Made by a program: the position numbers and the translations under genes. Shown in pieces: positions 9,125 to 18,408 of a DNA stretch of 64,000 nt (positions are counted from its first letter, which is position 1; every line of letters begins with the position of its first letter). Source of the DNA: a bacterium (lineage in GTDB: Bacteria; Elusimicrobiota; Elusimicrobia; UBA1565; UBA9628); NCBI GenBank assembly GCA_021822495.1, contig JAKAQO010000001.1:715413-779412 (forward strand), written 5' to 3'. A model generated the notes under the pieces. The model was not told the origin of the DNA, did no database searches, and was given only the letters and a program-made list of their open reading frames with translations.

Positions 9125-10285
9125 ATGTCTTTTTTTATTGGACGAGACAGACAGGCCCGGCGAGCTTATGGTTTTGATGAAATCGCCTTGGTTCCGGGAG
9201 ATTTAACGCTTAATCCGGATGAGGTGGACACGAAACTTTCCTTCGGTCCCATCAACCTGGAAATTCCTTTTCTAGCCTCCGCGATGGACGGAGTTGTGGA
9301 CGTTCCTTTCGCCATCGCGATGGGAAAACAAGGCGGCCTTGGAGTTCTTAATCTGGACGGGGTCAATACCCGCTACGATAATCCAAGCGAGGTTTTAAAT
9401 CAAATCGCCAAGGCCAGCCCCGAAGAGGCGACGGCCTTGGTTCAGGAAATTTACCAAAAACCCGTCAAAAAAGATTTAATCGCGCGCCGGGTTTCCGAAA
9501 TTAAGGCCGCGAAAGTTCTCTGCGCGGTGTCAACCATTCCTCAAAACGCGGACGAATTTGGTCCTATCGCGCAAGAAGCGGGTTGTGACCTTTTCGTCGT
9601 TCAGTCCACCGTCGCCACGGTCCGGCACCAGGCGAAAAAATACAAGCCGTTTGACATCGGAACTTTTTGTAAAAAAATGAAAATTCCGGTCGTCGTGGGA
9701 AATTGCGTGACTTATTCCGTCGCTTCGGAACTCATGGATGCCGGGGCTTCCGGGCTTCTCATCGGCGTTGGGCCCGGCGCGGCTTGCACGACCAGGGGAG
9801 TTTTAGGCCTGGGCGTTCCACAAGTCACAGCCACCGTTGATTGCGCCGCGGCGCGGGATTACTATTATAAGAGGACGGGCAAATATGTTCCCATCATCAC
9901 CGATGGGGGAATGTCTTCCGGGGGGGATATTTGTAAGGCCATCGCTTGCGGGGCTGACGGAGTCATGGTGGGTTCCGCCTTTGCTAGGTCTAAGGAAGCC
10001 CCGGGGCGAGGTTTCCATTGGGGCATGGCGACTCCTCATCAAAATCTCCCGCGCGGAACAAGAATCCAGGTGGGAGTTACCGGAAGTCTTGAAGAGATTT
10101 TGTACGGTCCTTCCCGTTTGGACGACGGCTCTCAAAACTTAGTTGGGGCGCTTAGAACCTGTATGGGGTCTATTGGGGCCTCCAATATCAGAGAAATGCA
10201 AGCCGCCGAAATTATTATCGCGCCGGCGATTAAAACCGAGGGAAAAATTTTCCAGAGAACCCAAAGAATCGGAATGGGCAAATGA
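9125..10285 (+). CDS. guaB: IMP dehydrogenase of the GuaB3 type, without CBS domains
   Basis: IMP dehydrogenase oxidises IMP to XMP, the committed step to GMP. The protein of 386 residues has the catalytic-loop motif GVGPGAACTTRGVLG with its active-site Cys, and the IMP-binding ITDGGMSSGGDICKAIACGAD segment's core. The CBS pair normally inserted in the barrel of the roughly 490-residue housekeeping enzyme is missing, as in the GuaB3 subgroup known from actinobacteria and cyanobacteria. It is followed directly by guaA (four-base ATGA overlap), so it is probably the working IMPDH. The ATG at 9125 was chosen because it has the strong ribosome-binding site. Confidence 0.88.
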   Translation: MSFFIGRDRQARRAYGFDEIALVPGDLTLNPDEVDTKLSFGPINLEIPFLASAMDGVVDVPFAIAMGKQGGLGVLNLDGVNTRYDNPSEVLNQIAKASPEEATALVQEIYQKPVKKDLIARRVSEIKAAKVLCAVSTIPQNADEFGPIAQEAGCDLFVVQSTVATVRHQAKKYKPFDIGTFCKKMKIPVVVGNCVTYSVASELMDAGASGLLIGVGPGAACTTRGVLGLGVPQVTATVDCAAARDYYYKRTGKYVPIITDGGMSSGGDICKAIACGADGVMVGSAFARSKEAPGRGFHWGMATPHQNLPRGTRIQVGVTGSLEEILYGPSRLDDGSQNLVGALRTCMGSIGASNIREMQAAEIIIAPAIKTEGKIFQRTQRIGMGK

Positions 10286-11856
10286 GAAATTCGAACATGG
10301 ATACGCTCGATGGCGTGAGACCGGAAGAAAAAATTCTGATTCTTGATTTTGGAAGCCAGTACACGCAACTCTTGGCTCGGAGGTTAAGGGAGCTTGAGGT
10401 TTTTAGCGAAATTGTCCCCTTCTCTATTTCCAAAGAGAGAATTTCTCAAATCGCCCCCAAGGGCATTATTCTTTCAGGCGGGCCCGCCGGGGTTTTAGAC
10501 AAAAACGCCCCGAAAACCTCGGTCGATCTTTTTTCCCTTGGGATTCCCGTTTTGGGAATCTGCTACGGCATGCAGCTCTTGGTTCATGAGCATGGGGGTC
10601 AGGTGCGGCCTTCAAAAAACCGGGAATACGGGGAGGCGGAGGTTCGGTCATTAGAACCCAGCGCAATCTTTGATGGAGTTTCTGGTCTTTTCAGGGCCTG
10701 GATGAGCCATGGAGACAGCGTCGAAAGCTTGGGCAACGGATTTAGGGTCATCGCCGAAACCCAAGATTGTCCGATGGCCGCTATAGCTGATGAAAAAAAG
10801 AAAATTTACGGGCTTCAGTTTCATCCCGAGGTCGCCCACACAAGCCAAGGGGAGAAAATTCTCGATAATTTTGTCCGCGCGATTTGCGGAATCAAATCCC
10901 GTTGGACGATTTCCTATGTCCTTAAGGAAGCCGTTTCTCGAATTCAGGCCCAGGTGGGAAAGGCCAGCGTTGTTTGCGCGGTTTCTGGCGGCGTCGACAG
11001 CGCGGTAGCCGCTGTTTTAATTGGGAAGGCGGTTGGCCCCAGATTACACGCGTTTTTTGTCGATACCGGGCTTTTGCGATTGGGAGATCGCGAGCGGGTT
11101 GAGGCGATTTTAGGGCAATCATTGGGTTTAAACGTCAAAACCGTGGACGCCTCGAAATTATTTTTAAGACGCCTTAAAGGCGTGAGCGATCCGGAAAAAA
11201 AGCGCAAAATTATTGGAAAAACTTTTATCGATGTTTTTGAAAAAGAAGCCCAAAAAATTAAATCGGCCGTTTTCTTGGCGCAGGGCACTCTTTATCCGGA
11301 CGTGATTGAGTCTCTTCCTGTCAGCGGGCCGTCTTCCGTCATCAAAAGTCATCACAATGTCGGGGGATTGCCCAAAAAGATGCGTTTAAAACTCATCGAG
11401 CCCTTGCGCTTTCTTTTTAAAGACGAGGCGCGGCGCTTGGGAGCGGAACTCCAAATTTCGGATGAGATTTTATTAGCCCATCCCTTTCCGGGTCCGGGGC
11501 TCGCGGTTCGGATTATCGGAGAGGTGACCGAGGAACGTCTTAAAATTCTCCGCGCGGCCGACTCTATTTTTATCGATGAGCTCAAAAAAGCGGGATATTA
11601 TTCCCAGGTCTGGCAGGCCTTGTCGGTTCTTTTGCCGGTTAAAACCGTTGGGGTGATGGGAGATTCAAGAAGCTATCAAAACGCAGTGGTTCTCCGATCA
11701 GTGACCAGCGTAGACGGCATGACTGCGGAATGGGCCAGGCTTCCGGAAAATTTGCTTCGCCGAGTTTCCGACCGGATTACCAGGGAAGTTCAGGGAATTA
11801 ACCGAGTCGTTTACGATATTACCTCAAAACCGCCCGCGACCATCGAATGGGAATGA
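10282..11856 (+). CDS. guaA: GMP synthase (glutamine-hydrolysing)
   Basis: GuaA converts XMP to GMP using glutamine nitrogen and ATP. The 524-residue protein has the class I amidotransferase domain first (nucleophile in GICYGMQLL near residue 93, His/Glu in LQFHPEVAH), then the ATP pyrophosphatase P-loop SGGVDSAVAAV near residue 232, and the C-terminal dimerisation domain ending in TSKPPATIEWE, the conserved family end. The start ATG overlaps the guaB stop, and the stop overlaps the purC start, so the three genes are translationally linked. Confidence 0.97.
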   Translation: MRNSNMDTLDGVRPEEKILILDFGSQYTQLLARRLRELEVFSEIVPFSISKERISQIAPKGIILSGGPAGVLDKNAPKTSVDLFSLGIPVLGICYGMQLLVHEHGGQVRPSKNREYGEAEVRSLEPSAIFDGVSGLFRAWMSHGDSVESLGNGFRVIAETQDCPMAAIADEKKKIYGLQFHPEVAHTSQGEKILDNFVRAICGIKSRWTISYVLKEAVSRIQAQVGKASVVCAVSGGVDSAVAAVLIGKAVGPRLHAFFVDTGLLRLGDRERVEAILGQSLGLNVKTVDASKLFLRRLKGVSDPEKKRKIIGKTFIDVFEKEAQKIKSAVFLAQGTLYPDVIESLPVSGPSSVIKSHHNVGGLPKKMRLKLIEPLRFLFKDEARRLGAELQISDEILLAHPFPGPGLAVRIIGEVTEERLKILRAADSIFIDELKKAGYYSQVWQALSVLLPVKTVGVMGDSRSYQNAVVLRSVTSVDGMTAEWARLPENLLRRVSDRITREVQGINRVVYDITSKPPATIEWE

Positions 11857-12749
11857 AGAGTTTGATTGAGCCTCAATTTGAAGTGAGGGGAATTCCCCTC
11901 TTGAGAAAGGGCAAGGTTCGGGATGTTTATGATTTGGGAGATAAGCTTTTGATTGTCTCGACCGATCGCCTTTCGGCGTTCGATTGGGTTTTGGATACCG
12001 AGATTCCTGGTAAAGGGAAGATTTTAACCGAAGCAAGCCTTTTTTGGTTTGATCTGACAAAAAAAATCATCCCCAATCACCTGATCACGGCTGATATAAA
12101 AGAAATTCGGAGACTATTACCGTCTTCGGTTCGGGCTTCCTGGGAAGACTTGGAAGGACGAACGATGTTGGTCAAAAAGGCCAAGCGCGTGGACGTTGAA
12201 TGCATCGCGCGGGGATATTTGGCCGGTTCGGGGTTTAAGGAATATCAAAAATCACGTTCCATTTGCGGCGAAGCTTTGCCGGAAGGGCTTCTTGAAGCCT
12301 CTCAACTTCCGCATCCTCTTTTCACCCCCTCGACCAAGGCCGATACGGGACATGACCAAAACATTTCCTTTGAAAAACTTAAATCCCTTGTGGGAGAAGA
12401 GATTGCCGCTAAACTTAAAAACGCGACGCTCAAACTTTATGATTTTGCGGCCAGTTATTGCCGTCTTCGTGGAATCATTTTGGCGGATACGAAACTGGAA
12501 TTTGGGTTTGTCGGTTCGGAACTCCACCTGATTGACGAAATATTGACGCCGGATTCTTCCCGTTTCTGGGATGAGACTTCTTATCGCTCCGGTTTTTCTC
12601 CGGCGAGTTTTGACAAGCAGTTCGTGCGGGATTATTTAGAGCAAACGGGTTGGGATAAGAATTCGGCGCCCCCAGCTCTCCCTCAAAATATCGTTGAGCA
12701 GACGCGGCGCCGATATCTCCAATTTTTAAAGATGTTGAAATCTTCATGA
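11853..12749 (+). CDS. purC: SAICAR synthetase
   Basis: PurC joins CAIR and aspartate to give SAICAR. The 298-residue protein shows the family signatures KGKVRDVYDLGDKLLIV near the N-terminus, DRLSAFDW, VECIARGYLAGSG and the C-terminal LIDEILTPDSSRFW. It is of the long (yeast-like, about 300 residues) rather than the short bacterial type. I use the ATG at 11853, which overlaps the guaA TGA as ATGA; another ATG lies two codons upstream. Confidence 0.96.
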   Translation: MKSLIEPQFEVRGIPLLRKGKVRDVYDLGDKLLIVSTDRLSAFDWVLDTEIPGKGKILTEASLFWFDLTKKIIPNHLITADIKEIRRLLPSSVRASWEDLEGRTMLVKKAKRVDVECIARGYLAGSGFKEYQKSRSICGEALPEGLLEASQLPHPLFTPSTKADTGHDQNISFEKLKSLVGEEIAAKLKNATLKLYDFAASYCRLRGIILADTKLEFGFVGSELHLIDEILTPDSSRFWDETSYRSGFSPASFDKQFVRDYLEQTGWDKNSAPPALPQNIVEQTRRRYLQFLKMLKSS

Positions 12750-13225
12750 TTGCGGTCTCGACCCATAAAATAGAGGTTTCGCCTAAATCAGAATATGGAG
12801 ACGCGGAATCTTCATCCCTGGCTGTTGTCTTAAAATCCTCAGGCGCGCCGTCGGTGACCAAGGTGCGCAAAAGCCGCCTTTATGAAATTCGCGGGAGTTT
12901 TACCGCGACTCATATCAATCGCTTAAGCCGGGATCTCCTCTGCGATCCAATTACCGAGGATTTTCGGGTTTTGTCCCAGCCCCCTTCGACGCAGGGGCCT
13001 TTTTGGAAAGTTGAGGTGCGGCTCAAACCTACGGTTTTGGATCCCGAGGCTGACACGATTAAAAATGCCCTCATTGAGATGGGGTTTCCTCCTCCGGATT
13101 TTATTCGAATCGCTTCGGTTTATAAGATTGAATCCAAATGCGGAAAACCCCAAATTGAATCCTCCGCTGTTCGCTCCCTTTTAAACCCCATCATCCATCT
13201 TTATTCGATTACGGCTTGTTCATGA
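12746..13225 (+). CDS. purS: Tandem PurS-like protein (FGAM synthase small subunit)
   Basis: PurS bridges PurL and PurQ in the three-part FGAM synthase. Ordinary PurS is about 80 residues; this product has 159 and appears to hold two PurS-like units. The second (about 88-140) has the standard pattern EVRLKPTVLDPEADTIKNAL with a VYKIE strand. The first (about 7-78) resembles the PurS-like N-terminal domain of large one-chain PurL, with SRLYEIRG and LLCDPITEDFRV. It overlaps purC and purL by four bases each. The PurS complex normally contains a PurS dimer, so a covalent dimer is a reasonable reading. Confidence 0.8.
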   Translation: MIAVSTHKIEVSPKSEYGDAESSSLAVVLKSSGAPSVTKVRKSRLYEIRGSFTATHINRLSRDLLCDPITEDFRVLSQPPSTQGPFWKVEVRLKPTVLDPEADTIKNALIEMGFPPPDFIRIASVYKIESKCGKPQIESSAVRSLLNPIIHLYSITACS

Positions 13226-15642
13226 CCGAGAAAATAGAAAACTCAACTTTTTCTGTCCAGGTTTTATCCGATTTTAATTCCCTGGGCGTTAAGGAATTAA
13301 AAAATCTGAGCGCTCAAAATCTGTGGTCTTTAAATGAAAAAGAAATTCTTGCCGTCCAGATGTATTTTCGTTCCTTAAAGAGAAATCCCACGCGCGCGGA
13401 GATTGAAACCGTTGCTCAAAGCTGGTCGGAGCACTGTCGGCACAAGACCTTTAAATCTCCCATTCGCTATCAAGAAGGCTCTAGAACCGTTTTGATCAAA
13501 AATCTTTTTGAAGAGACCATCGCGCGCGCGACTCGCCAAACCAAAAAACCCTGGTGCTTGTCTGTTTTTAAGGATAATGCCGGAATTATCAGTTTTGGAA
13601 ACAAGGGCAAATGGGCCTTGGCCTTTAAAGTCGAGACTCATAATCACCCCTGCGCGATTGAACCCAAAGGCGGAGCCGAGACCGGCCTTGGGGGCGTTAT
13701 TCGAGACGTTTTGGCCGCGGGGCTTGGGGCCAAGCCCGTTTTATCAACCGATATTTTTTGCGTGGCGCCGCCAGATAAAAAATTATCCTTGCCGTCCAAG
13801 GCTCTTTCTCCGGAAAGAATTTTGCGGGGCCTTATCGCCGGGGTTCGGGATTATGGAAATCGCATGGGAATCCCGACGGCGGCGGGAGGCCTTTATTTTG
13901 ATGAAGGATACGCTTTAAATCCCCTGGTTTTTGTCGGAAGCGTCGGGGTTTTGCCGGCGACGGCCGTGAAAAAAGAAATTCGACCAGGGGATTTAATCGT
14001 AGTCGCCGGAGGGCTTACCGGCAAAGACGGTCTTCACGGGGCTACGTTTTCATCCGCCAATTTAAACGGCGAGGATCATTCAACCGCAGTTCAGATTGGG
14101 CATCCGCTCAATGAAAAGCGCGTGATGGAGGCGCTACTTGCCGCTCGGGATCAAAAACTTTACCGTTCCGTCACTGACTGCGGGGCGGGAGGCCTTTCCT
14201 CGGCCGTAACTGAAATGGCCGACATTGTGGGCGCTCGCCTCCATCTTGAAAAAGAAATCCTCAAGGCCTCCGACATGGAACCGTGGGAAATTTGGGTTTC
14301 AGAATCCCAGGAACGCATGGTCTTTGCCGTTCCGCCGTCGAATTTGAAAGCCTTTGAAAAAATTTTCGCCGATGAGGGAGTTAAAACCCGGATGATTGGC
14401 GAATTTGTTAAGACCGGGAGGATCGAGGTTTTGTGGAACGGACAAACCCTCATCAATCTTTCGCTTAAGTTCCTCAATAATGGGATTCCCGTTGAGGAAA
14501 AAAAGGCCGTTTACATTTCGCCAAAAATCGCGGAATCTCGCGTTTTCCCCAAAAAATCTCTTTCGGAACAACTGAGGGATATTCTGTCTCATTTAAACGT
14601 CTGTAGCCGCGAATGGCTGATTCGGCAGTACGATCATGAGGTTCAAGGGGGAACCGTGATTAAGCCTCTTCAGGGAACTCGCCATGACGGCCCCGGAGAC
14701 GCCTCGGTCATCTGGCCCCAAGCCGCGACTAAGGACATTTCGGATTTGTTCGGTTTTGCCGTGGGTCATGGTCTCAACCCTTCTTCCGGGAAAATTGATC
14801 CCTATCAGATGGCGTGGCTGTGCGCGGACGAAGCCCTCCGCAATATTCTGTGCGTGGGGGCCGACATTTCCCGCGCGGCTTTCTTGGATAATTTTTGTTG
14901 GGGCAATCCTGAAAACCCGCAGGTTCTCGGCTCTTTGGTTAAGGCCGCTTGGGGTTGTCGCGACGCTTCCTTGGGGTTTCAAGTTCCCTTTATTTCCGGC
15001 AAAGACAGTCTTTATAACGAATCAAAAGACGCTTCCGGAAAAATGGTTTCCGTCCCTGGGACTCTTCTCATTTCCGCGATTGCGCCAGTTCCCAATATAG
15101 AAAAAGCCGTCACGATGGATATGAAAGGCCCGGGGAATTCCCTTTATATCGTCGGTCAGACCGGAGAAGAGATGGGGGGTTCGCTTTATAATGAACTTAA
15201 CGGCATCGCGGGGGGAGTGGTTCCGCGCGTTGACGTTCGTTGCGTCAGAAGAAATTTTGCCGCAGTTTATCAGGCGATGTCCAAGGGCTTGGTCGCCTCA
15301 GCCCATGACTTATCGGAAGGCGGGCTTTTGGCCGCGATAACGGAAATGGCTTTTTCGGGAGAATTTGGCGCGATGATTGATTTGGACGCCGTTCCAAAGC
15401 AAAAACCAATTTATTCCTCGGAGGTTCTGCTGTTTTCCGAGACCCCCAGCCGGATTTTGCTGGAGGTGAAACCTGAGCACGAAGCCGCTTTCGTTAAATG
15501 CGTGAAAGGGTCTTGTGTTAAGCGCGTGGGAACCAGTATTGCCAATCCGATTATCAAAATTATCGGCCTTGATGGTTTGGTTTTGTTTGAAGAATCTACG
15601 GCTCCTTTCAAAGCCGCCTGGCAGAGGACGGTGTTGCCGTGA
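13222..15642 (+). CDS. purL: FGAM synthase subunit PurL
   Basis: PurL uses ATP and PurQ-supplied ammonia to convert FGAR to FGAM. The 806-residue protein carries QSWSEHCRHKTF near residue 70, THNHPCAIEPKGGAETGLGG near 140 and GAGGLSSAVTEMA, all diagnostic of the two-fold AIRS/PurM-like architecture. It is longer than typical small PurL (about 740). The ATG at 13222 overlaps the purS stop (ATGA); two upstream codons in frame were ignored for that reason. Its GTGA overlap with purQ matches the known subunit partnership. Confidence 0.96.
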   Translation: MTEKIENSTFSVQVLSDFNSLGVKELKNLSAQNLWSLNEKEILAVQMYFRSLKRNPTRAEIETVAQSWSEHCRHKTFKSPIRYQEGSRTVLIKNLFEETIARATRQTKKPWCLSVFKDNAGIISFGNKGKWALAFKVETHNHPCAIEPKGGAETGLGGVIRDVLAAGLGAKPVLSTDIFCVAPPDKKLSLPSKALSPERILRGLIAGVRDYGNRMGIPTAAGGLYFDEGYALNPLVFVGSVGVLPATAVKKEIRPGDLIVVAGGLTGKDGLHGATFSSANLNGEDHSTAVQIGHPLNEKRVMEALLAARDQKLYRSVTDCGAGGLSSAVTEMADIVGARLHLEKEILKASDMEPWEIWVSESQERMVFAVPPSNLKAFEKIFADEGVKTRMIGEFVKTGRIEVLWNGQTLINLSLKFLNNGIPVEEKKAVYISPKIAESRVFPKKSLSEQLRDILSHLNVCSREWLIRQYDHEVQGGTVIKPLQGTRHDGPGDASVIWPQAATKDISDLFGFAVGHGLNPSSGKIDPYQMAWLCADEALRNILCVGADISRAAFLDNFCWGNPENPQVLGSLVKAAWGCRDASLGFQVPFISGKDSLYNESKDASGKMVSVPGTLLISAIAPVPNIEKAVTMDMKGPGNSLYIVGQTGEEMGGSLYNELNGIAGGVVPRVDVRCVRRNFAAVYQAMSKGLVASAHDLSEGGLLAAITEMAFSGEFGAMIDLDAVPKQKPIYSSEVLLFSETPSRILLEVKPEHEAAFVKCVKGSCVKRVGTSIANPIIKIIGLDGLVLFEESTAPFKAAWQRTVLP

Positions 15643-16415
15643 AATCTCCGAAAGTTCTGATCTTGTCCGCTCCGGGAACTAACTGCGCCATTGAGACCTC
15701 GAACGCTTTCGCTGAATTGGGGGCCAGGCCCGACATTGTCCCATTGCGCCTGTTTAAAGAAAAGCGCGTGAGGCTTTTAGATTATGATATTTTCATTCTT
15801 CCCGGAGGCTTTTCTTATGGGGACGAAGTTTCAGCTGGAAAAATCTTGGCGGCCCAGGTTAAGCTCCATATCACCGATATTAAGAATTTCATACGAATGG
15901 GGCGTCCGGTGATTGGCATTTGCAACGGATTTCAGGTTTTGGTCAAAGCTGGAATACTTCCGTTTTCTCCTTCCTGCGAACAAAGCGCGAGTTTCGTCGC
16001 CAATGATTCAGGCCGATTCGAGGACCGGTGGGTTCATTTGCGCATCAATACCCAGAATCCATCCTTATTTTTCAAGGGGCTTCCGGAAATGATTGAGCTT
16101 CCGGTTGCGCATGGGGAGGGAAAACTGGTCTTAAGAAGTCCCAAGCAACTGGAAGACTTAAAGCGCAACCGCTCGATTGCGATGCAGTACGTTTCTGACG
16201 ATGGAAAAATCGCCCCTTATCCGGCGAACCCGAACGGCTCGGTCTTTAACATTGCGGCTTTGACTAATCCAGATGGAAATTGCCTGGGCATGATGCCGCA
16301 TCCGGAAAGATACACCAAAATTCATCACCACCCCAACTGGACCCGGCAAACCTTTCAAAAACAAGCCTTTGGTATGGCTATTCTTAAAAACGCGGTTGAT
16401 TATTGCCGAGGATAA
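15639..16415 (+). CDS. purQ: FGAM synthase glutaminase subunit PurQ
   Basis: PurQ hydrolyses glutamine and passes ammonia to PurL. The 258-residue class I amidotransferase has the nucleophile Cys in GICNGFQVL (about residue 91), the family motif LPGGFSYGDEVSAGK, and the C-terminal catalytic MPHPERY. It starts with GTG at 15639 inside the purL stop. It is slightly longer than the short form of PurQ (about 227). Confidence 0.95.
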   Translation: MKSPKVLILSAPGTNCAIETSNAFAELGARPDIVPLRLFKEKRVRLLDYDIFILPGGFSYGDEVSAGKILAAQVKLHITDIKNFIRMGRPVIGICNGFQVLVKAGILPFSPSCEQSASFVANDSGRFEDRWVHLRINTQNPSLFFKGLPEMIELPVAHGEGKLVLRSPKQLEDLKRNRSIAMQYVSDDGKIAPYPANPNGSVFNIAALTNPDGNCLGMMPHPERYTKIHHHPNWTRQTFQKQAFGMAILKNAVDYCRG

Positions 16416-16561
16416 TGCTCAAAAATTCGTGGAAGCGGCGGGAATTTGAGGAGCGTTTGAAGGAGAAATCTCTTTCCCAGCTGACAAATGAGGAGGCCTT
16501 TGCTGTTTCCAATGACGCCGCTTCTCTGCTTGACGATCCTTTGTCGGGGATTAGAAATTAA
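16415..16561 (+). CDS. Small hypothetical protein in the purine operon
   Basis: A 48-codon frame begins at the ATG that overlaps the purQ stop by one base (TAATG) and ends three bases before the next gene. The product is charged and helical, with MLKNSWKRREFEERLKEK at the start and LLDDPLSGIRN at the end, and has no motif I recognise. The tight coupling on both sides argues that it is translated. Function unknown. Confidence 0.55.
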   Translation: MLKNSWKRREFEERLKEKSLSQLTNEEAFAVSNDAASLLDDPLSGIRN

Positions 16562-16563
16562 AC

Positions 16564-17016
16564 ATGGAACTCGCAACGTTTATTAAAGAATGGAAAAAAT
16601 TTTTCGTTGGGTTGTTAATGGGAGCCGTCTCTTTCTATTTACTCTCCCGCATTCCAGAAGCCGTTGATTTCTATCGCATAAAGGCTCCTTTGCGCCAGAT
16701 GGCGGCCGAGGCAAAAGTTTATAATCTTAGCTACGAACAAGCCCTCATTCATCCCGCCGACGCTCTTTGGAAGCCTGTTCGATGGTTTTTGACCCATCCC
16801 GATAGAAAGAGATGGCTTTATGAGGGGAAAGCCGCCATGCCAATTTCTTGGCGGGGGACGCCGCCGGAGATGTCTGAAACAGGGCAAAGCGGCTCATCCC
16901 ATGGCCAGTATGTCGTCGCTAGAATCGTCAATGTATCACCCTCGGAAATTACTTTACAGGCGTATATTCTTGCGAGCACGGAGAGCATTGTGACGTCTTT
17001 TAAAACATCGCGTTGA
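16564..17016 (+). CDS. Hypothetical membrane-anchored protein
   Basis: I do not recognise this 150-residue protein. It has one probable transmembrane segment near residues 12-30 (KKFFVGLLMGAVSFYLLS) and a soluble remainder containing HPADALWKPVRWFLTHPDRKRWLYEG. The C-terminal part, with YVVARIVNVSPSEITLQAYI, looks like a small beta domain. It sits between purQ and purF in the operon, but nothing in it suggests purine metabolism. Confidence 0.65.
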   Translation: MELATFIKEWKKFFVGLLMGAVSFYLLSRIPEAVDFYRIKAPLRQMAAEAKVYNLSYEQALIHPADALWKPVRWFLTHPDRKRWLYEGKAAMPISWRGTPPEMSETGQSGSSHGQYVVARIVNVSPSEITLQAYILASTESIVTSFKTSR

Positions 17017-17040
17017 TAGAGGAGGCGAGGGAATCTAAAT

Positions 17041-18408
17041 ATGTGCGGAATTTTTGGAATTGAGAATCATCCAGACGCCGCGCACCTGACCTATTTAAGC
17101 CTCTTCGCTCTTCAGCACCGTGGTCAGGAATCGGCGGGCATCGCTTCGGTTTTAAACGGGCAAATGAATTCTCATACCGGCATGGGAATTGCCGCCGAGG
17201 TTTTTTCTGAAAAGAGAATTGAAAAATTAAGCGGAACCTCGGCCATCGGGCATGTGCGCTATTCGACCACCGGTTCCAGCCACATCAAAAATGCCCAGCC
17301 TTTGGTTTCCAAAACCCGGCACGGAGTCTTAGCCCTGGGGCACAATGGAAACCTGACCAACGCTTCTGAAATCCGCAAAAATCTCGAAGCTAGGGGCGCT
17401 ATTTTTCATTCCTCGACCGATTCTGAGTCGATTTTGCATTTGTTGGCCCACTCCTCCGGTGATTTTGACGAGGCGCTTCTTGAGGCCCTTAAAAAAGTAG
17501 AAGGGGCTTACTCTCTCGTTATCTTGACGCGGGATCAAATGATCGCGTGTCGAGACCCTTACGGGTTTCGCCCGCTGGTTTTGGGAAAATTGGGGGATTC
17601 TTATGTCGTTAGCTCGGAAACGACAGCTTTGTCTTTGATTAAAGCCTCTTATATTCGCGAGATAGAGCCCGGCGAGATTCTCTTTATTCGCCAGGGAAAA
17701 TTAAAAAGCGTTAAAATTTCTCCGCGCCCCAATTTCTCGCGCTGCGTTTTTGAGCTTGTTTACTTTTCCCGCCCTGATTCCGTGGTTTTTGGAAAAAGCG
17801 TTCAGGCGGTGCGGCAAGAATTAGGAAGGTTCTTGGCGCTGGAAATGAAGGAAGTCAAAGCGGATTTAGTGATGCCAGTTCCCGATTCCGGGGTTCCGGC
17901 GGCCTTGGGGTTTTCAAGAGAATCCAAAATTCCCTTTGAAGTGGGGCTGGTTCGCAGCCACTATATCAGCCGCACCTTTATTCGTCCTAGTCAAGCGCTT
18001 AGGGAAGTGGCGGTGGATTTAAAATTAAGCCCGGTTTCCGAGGCCCTTAAAGGGAAAAAAGTGATCTTGATTGATGATTCCATCGTCCGCGGAACCACTT
18101 CCCGGAAAATTGCCCGAAGCTTAAGAGAAGCTGGCGCGCGGGAAATTCACATGGGAATCACAAGCCCCCCGATTGTTTCCGCGTGTTACTATGGAATTGA
18201 TACGCCTAAATCCGAGGCCTTGATTGCCAATCAGCGGGAGCTTGACGAAATTCGGGATTTTATCGGAGTGGACAGTCTTCACTACCTTAGTCTTGAGGCT
18301 ATGCTTAAGGCCGCCGGCGGAACCGGTTTTTGCGACGCGTGTTTCACGAAAAAATATCCGATAAAAACTCCGGATGAAGTCTTGAATTTCCAAAAGGCTG
18401 TTCCTTGA
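17041..18408 (+). CDS. purF: Amidophosphoribosyltransferase
   Basis: PurF makes phosphoribosylamine from PRPP and glutamine, the first step of purine synthesis. The 455-residue protein starts MCGIFGI, so Cys2 is the Ntn nucleophile and no propeptide is present, and shows the glutaminase signatures LQHRGQESAGIA and GHVRYSTTG. The PRPP-binding loop reads VILIDDSIVRGTTS near residue 345. Start ATG at 17041 is the only one that leaves Cys at position 2. It follows the hypothetical gene after 24 bases. Confidence 0.97.
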   Translation: MCGIFGIENHPDAAHLTYLSLFALQHRGQESAGIASVLNGQMNSHTGMGIAAEVFSEKRIEKLSGTSAIGHVRYSTTGSSHIKNAQPLVSKTRHGVLALGHNGNLTNASEIRKNLEARGAIFHSSTDSESILHLLAHSSGDFDEALLEALKKVEGAYSLVILTRDQMIACRDPYGFRPLVLGKLGDSYVVSSETTALSLIKASYIREIEPGEILFIRQGKLKSVKISPRPNFSRCVFELVYFSRPDSVVFGKSVQAVRQELGRFLALEMKEVKADLVMPVPDSGVPAALGFSRESKIPFEVGLVRSHYISRTFIRPSQALREVAVDLKLSPVSEALKGKKVILIDDSIVRGTTSRKIARSLREAGAREIHMGITSPPIVSACYYGIDTPKSEALIANQRELDEIRDFIGVDSLHYLSLEAMLKAAGGTGFCDACFTKKYPIKTPDEVLNFQKAVP

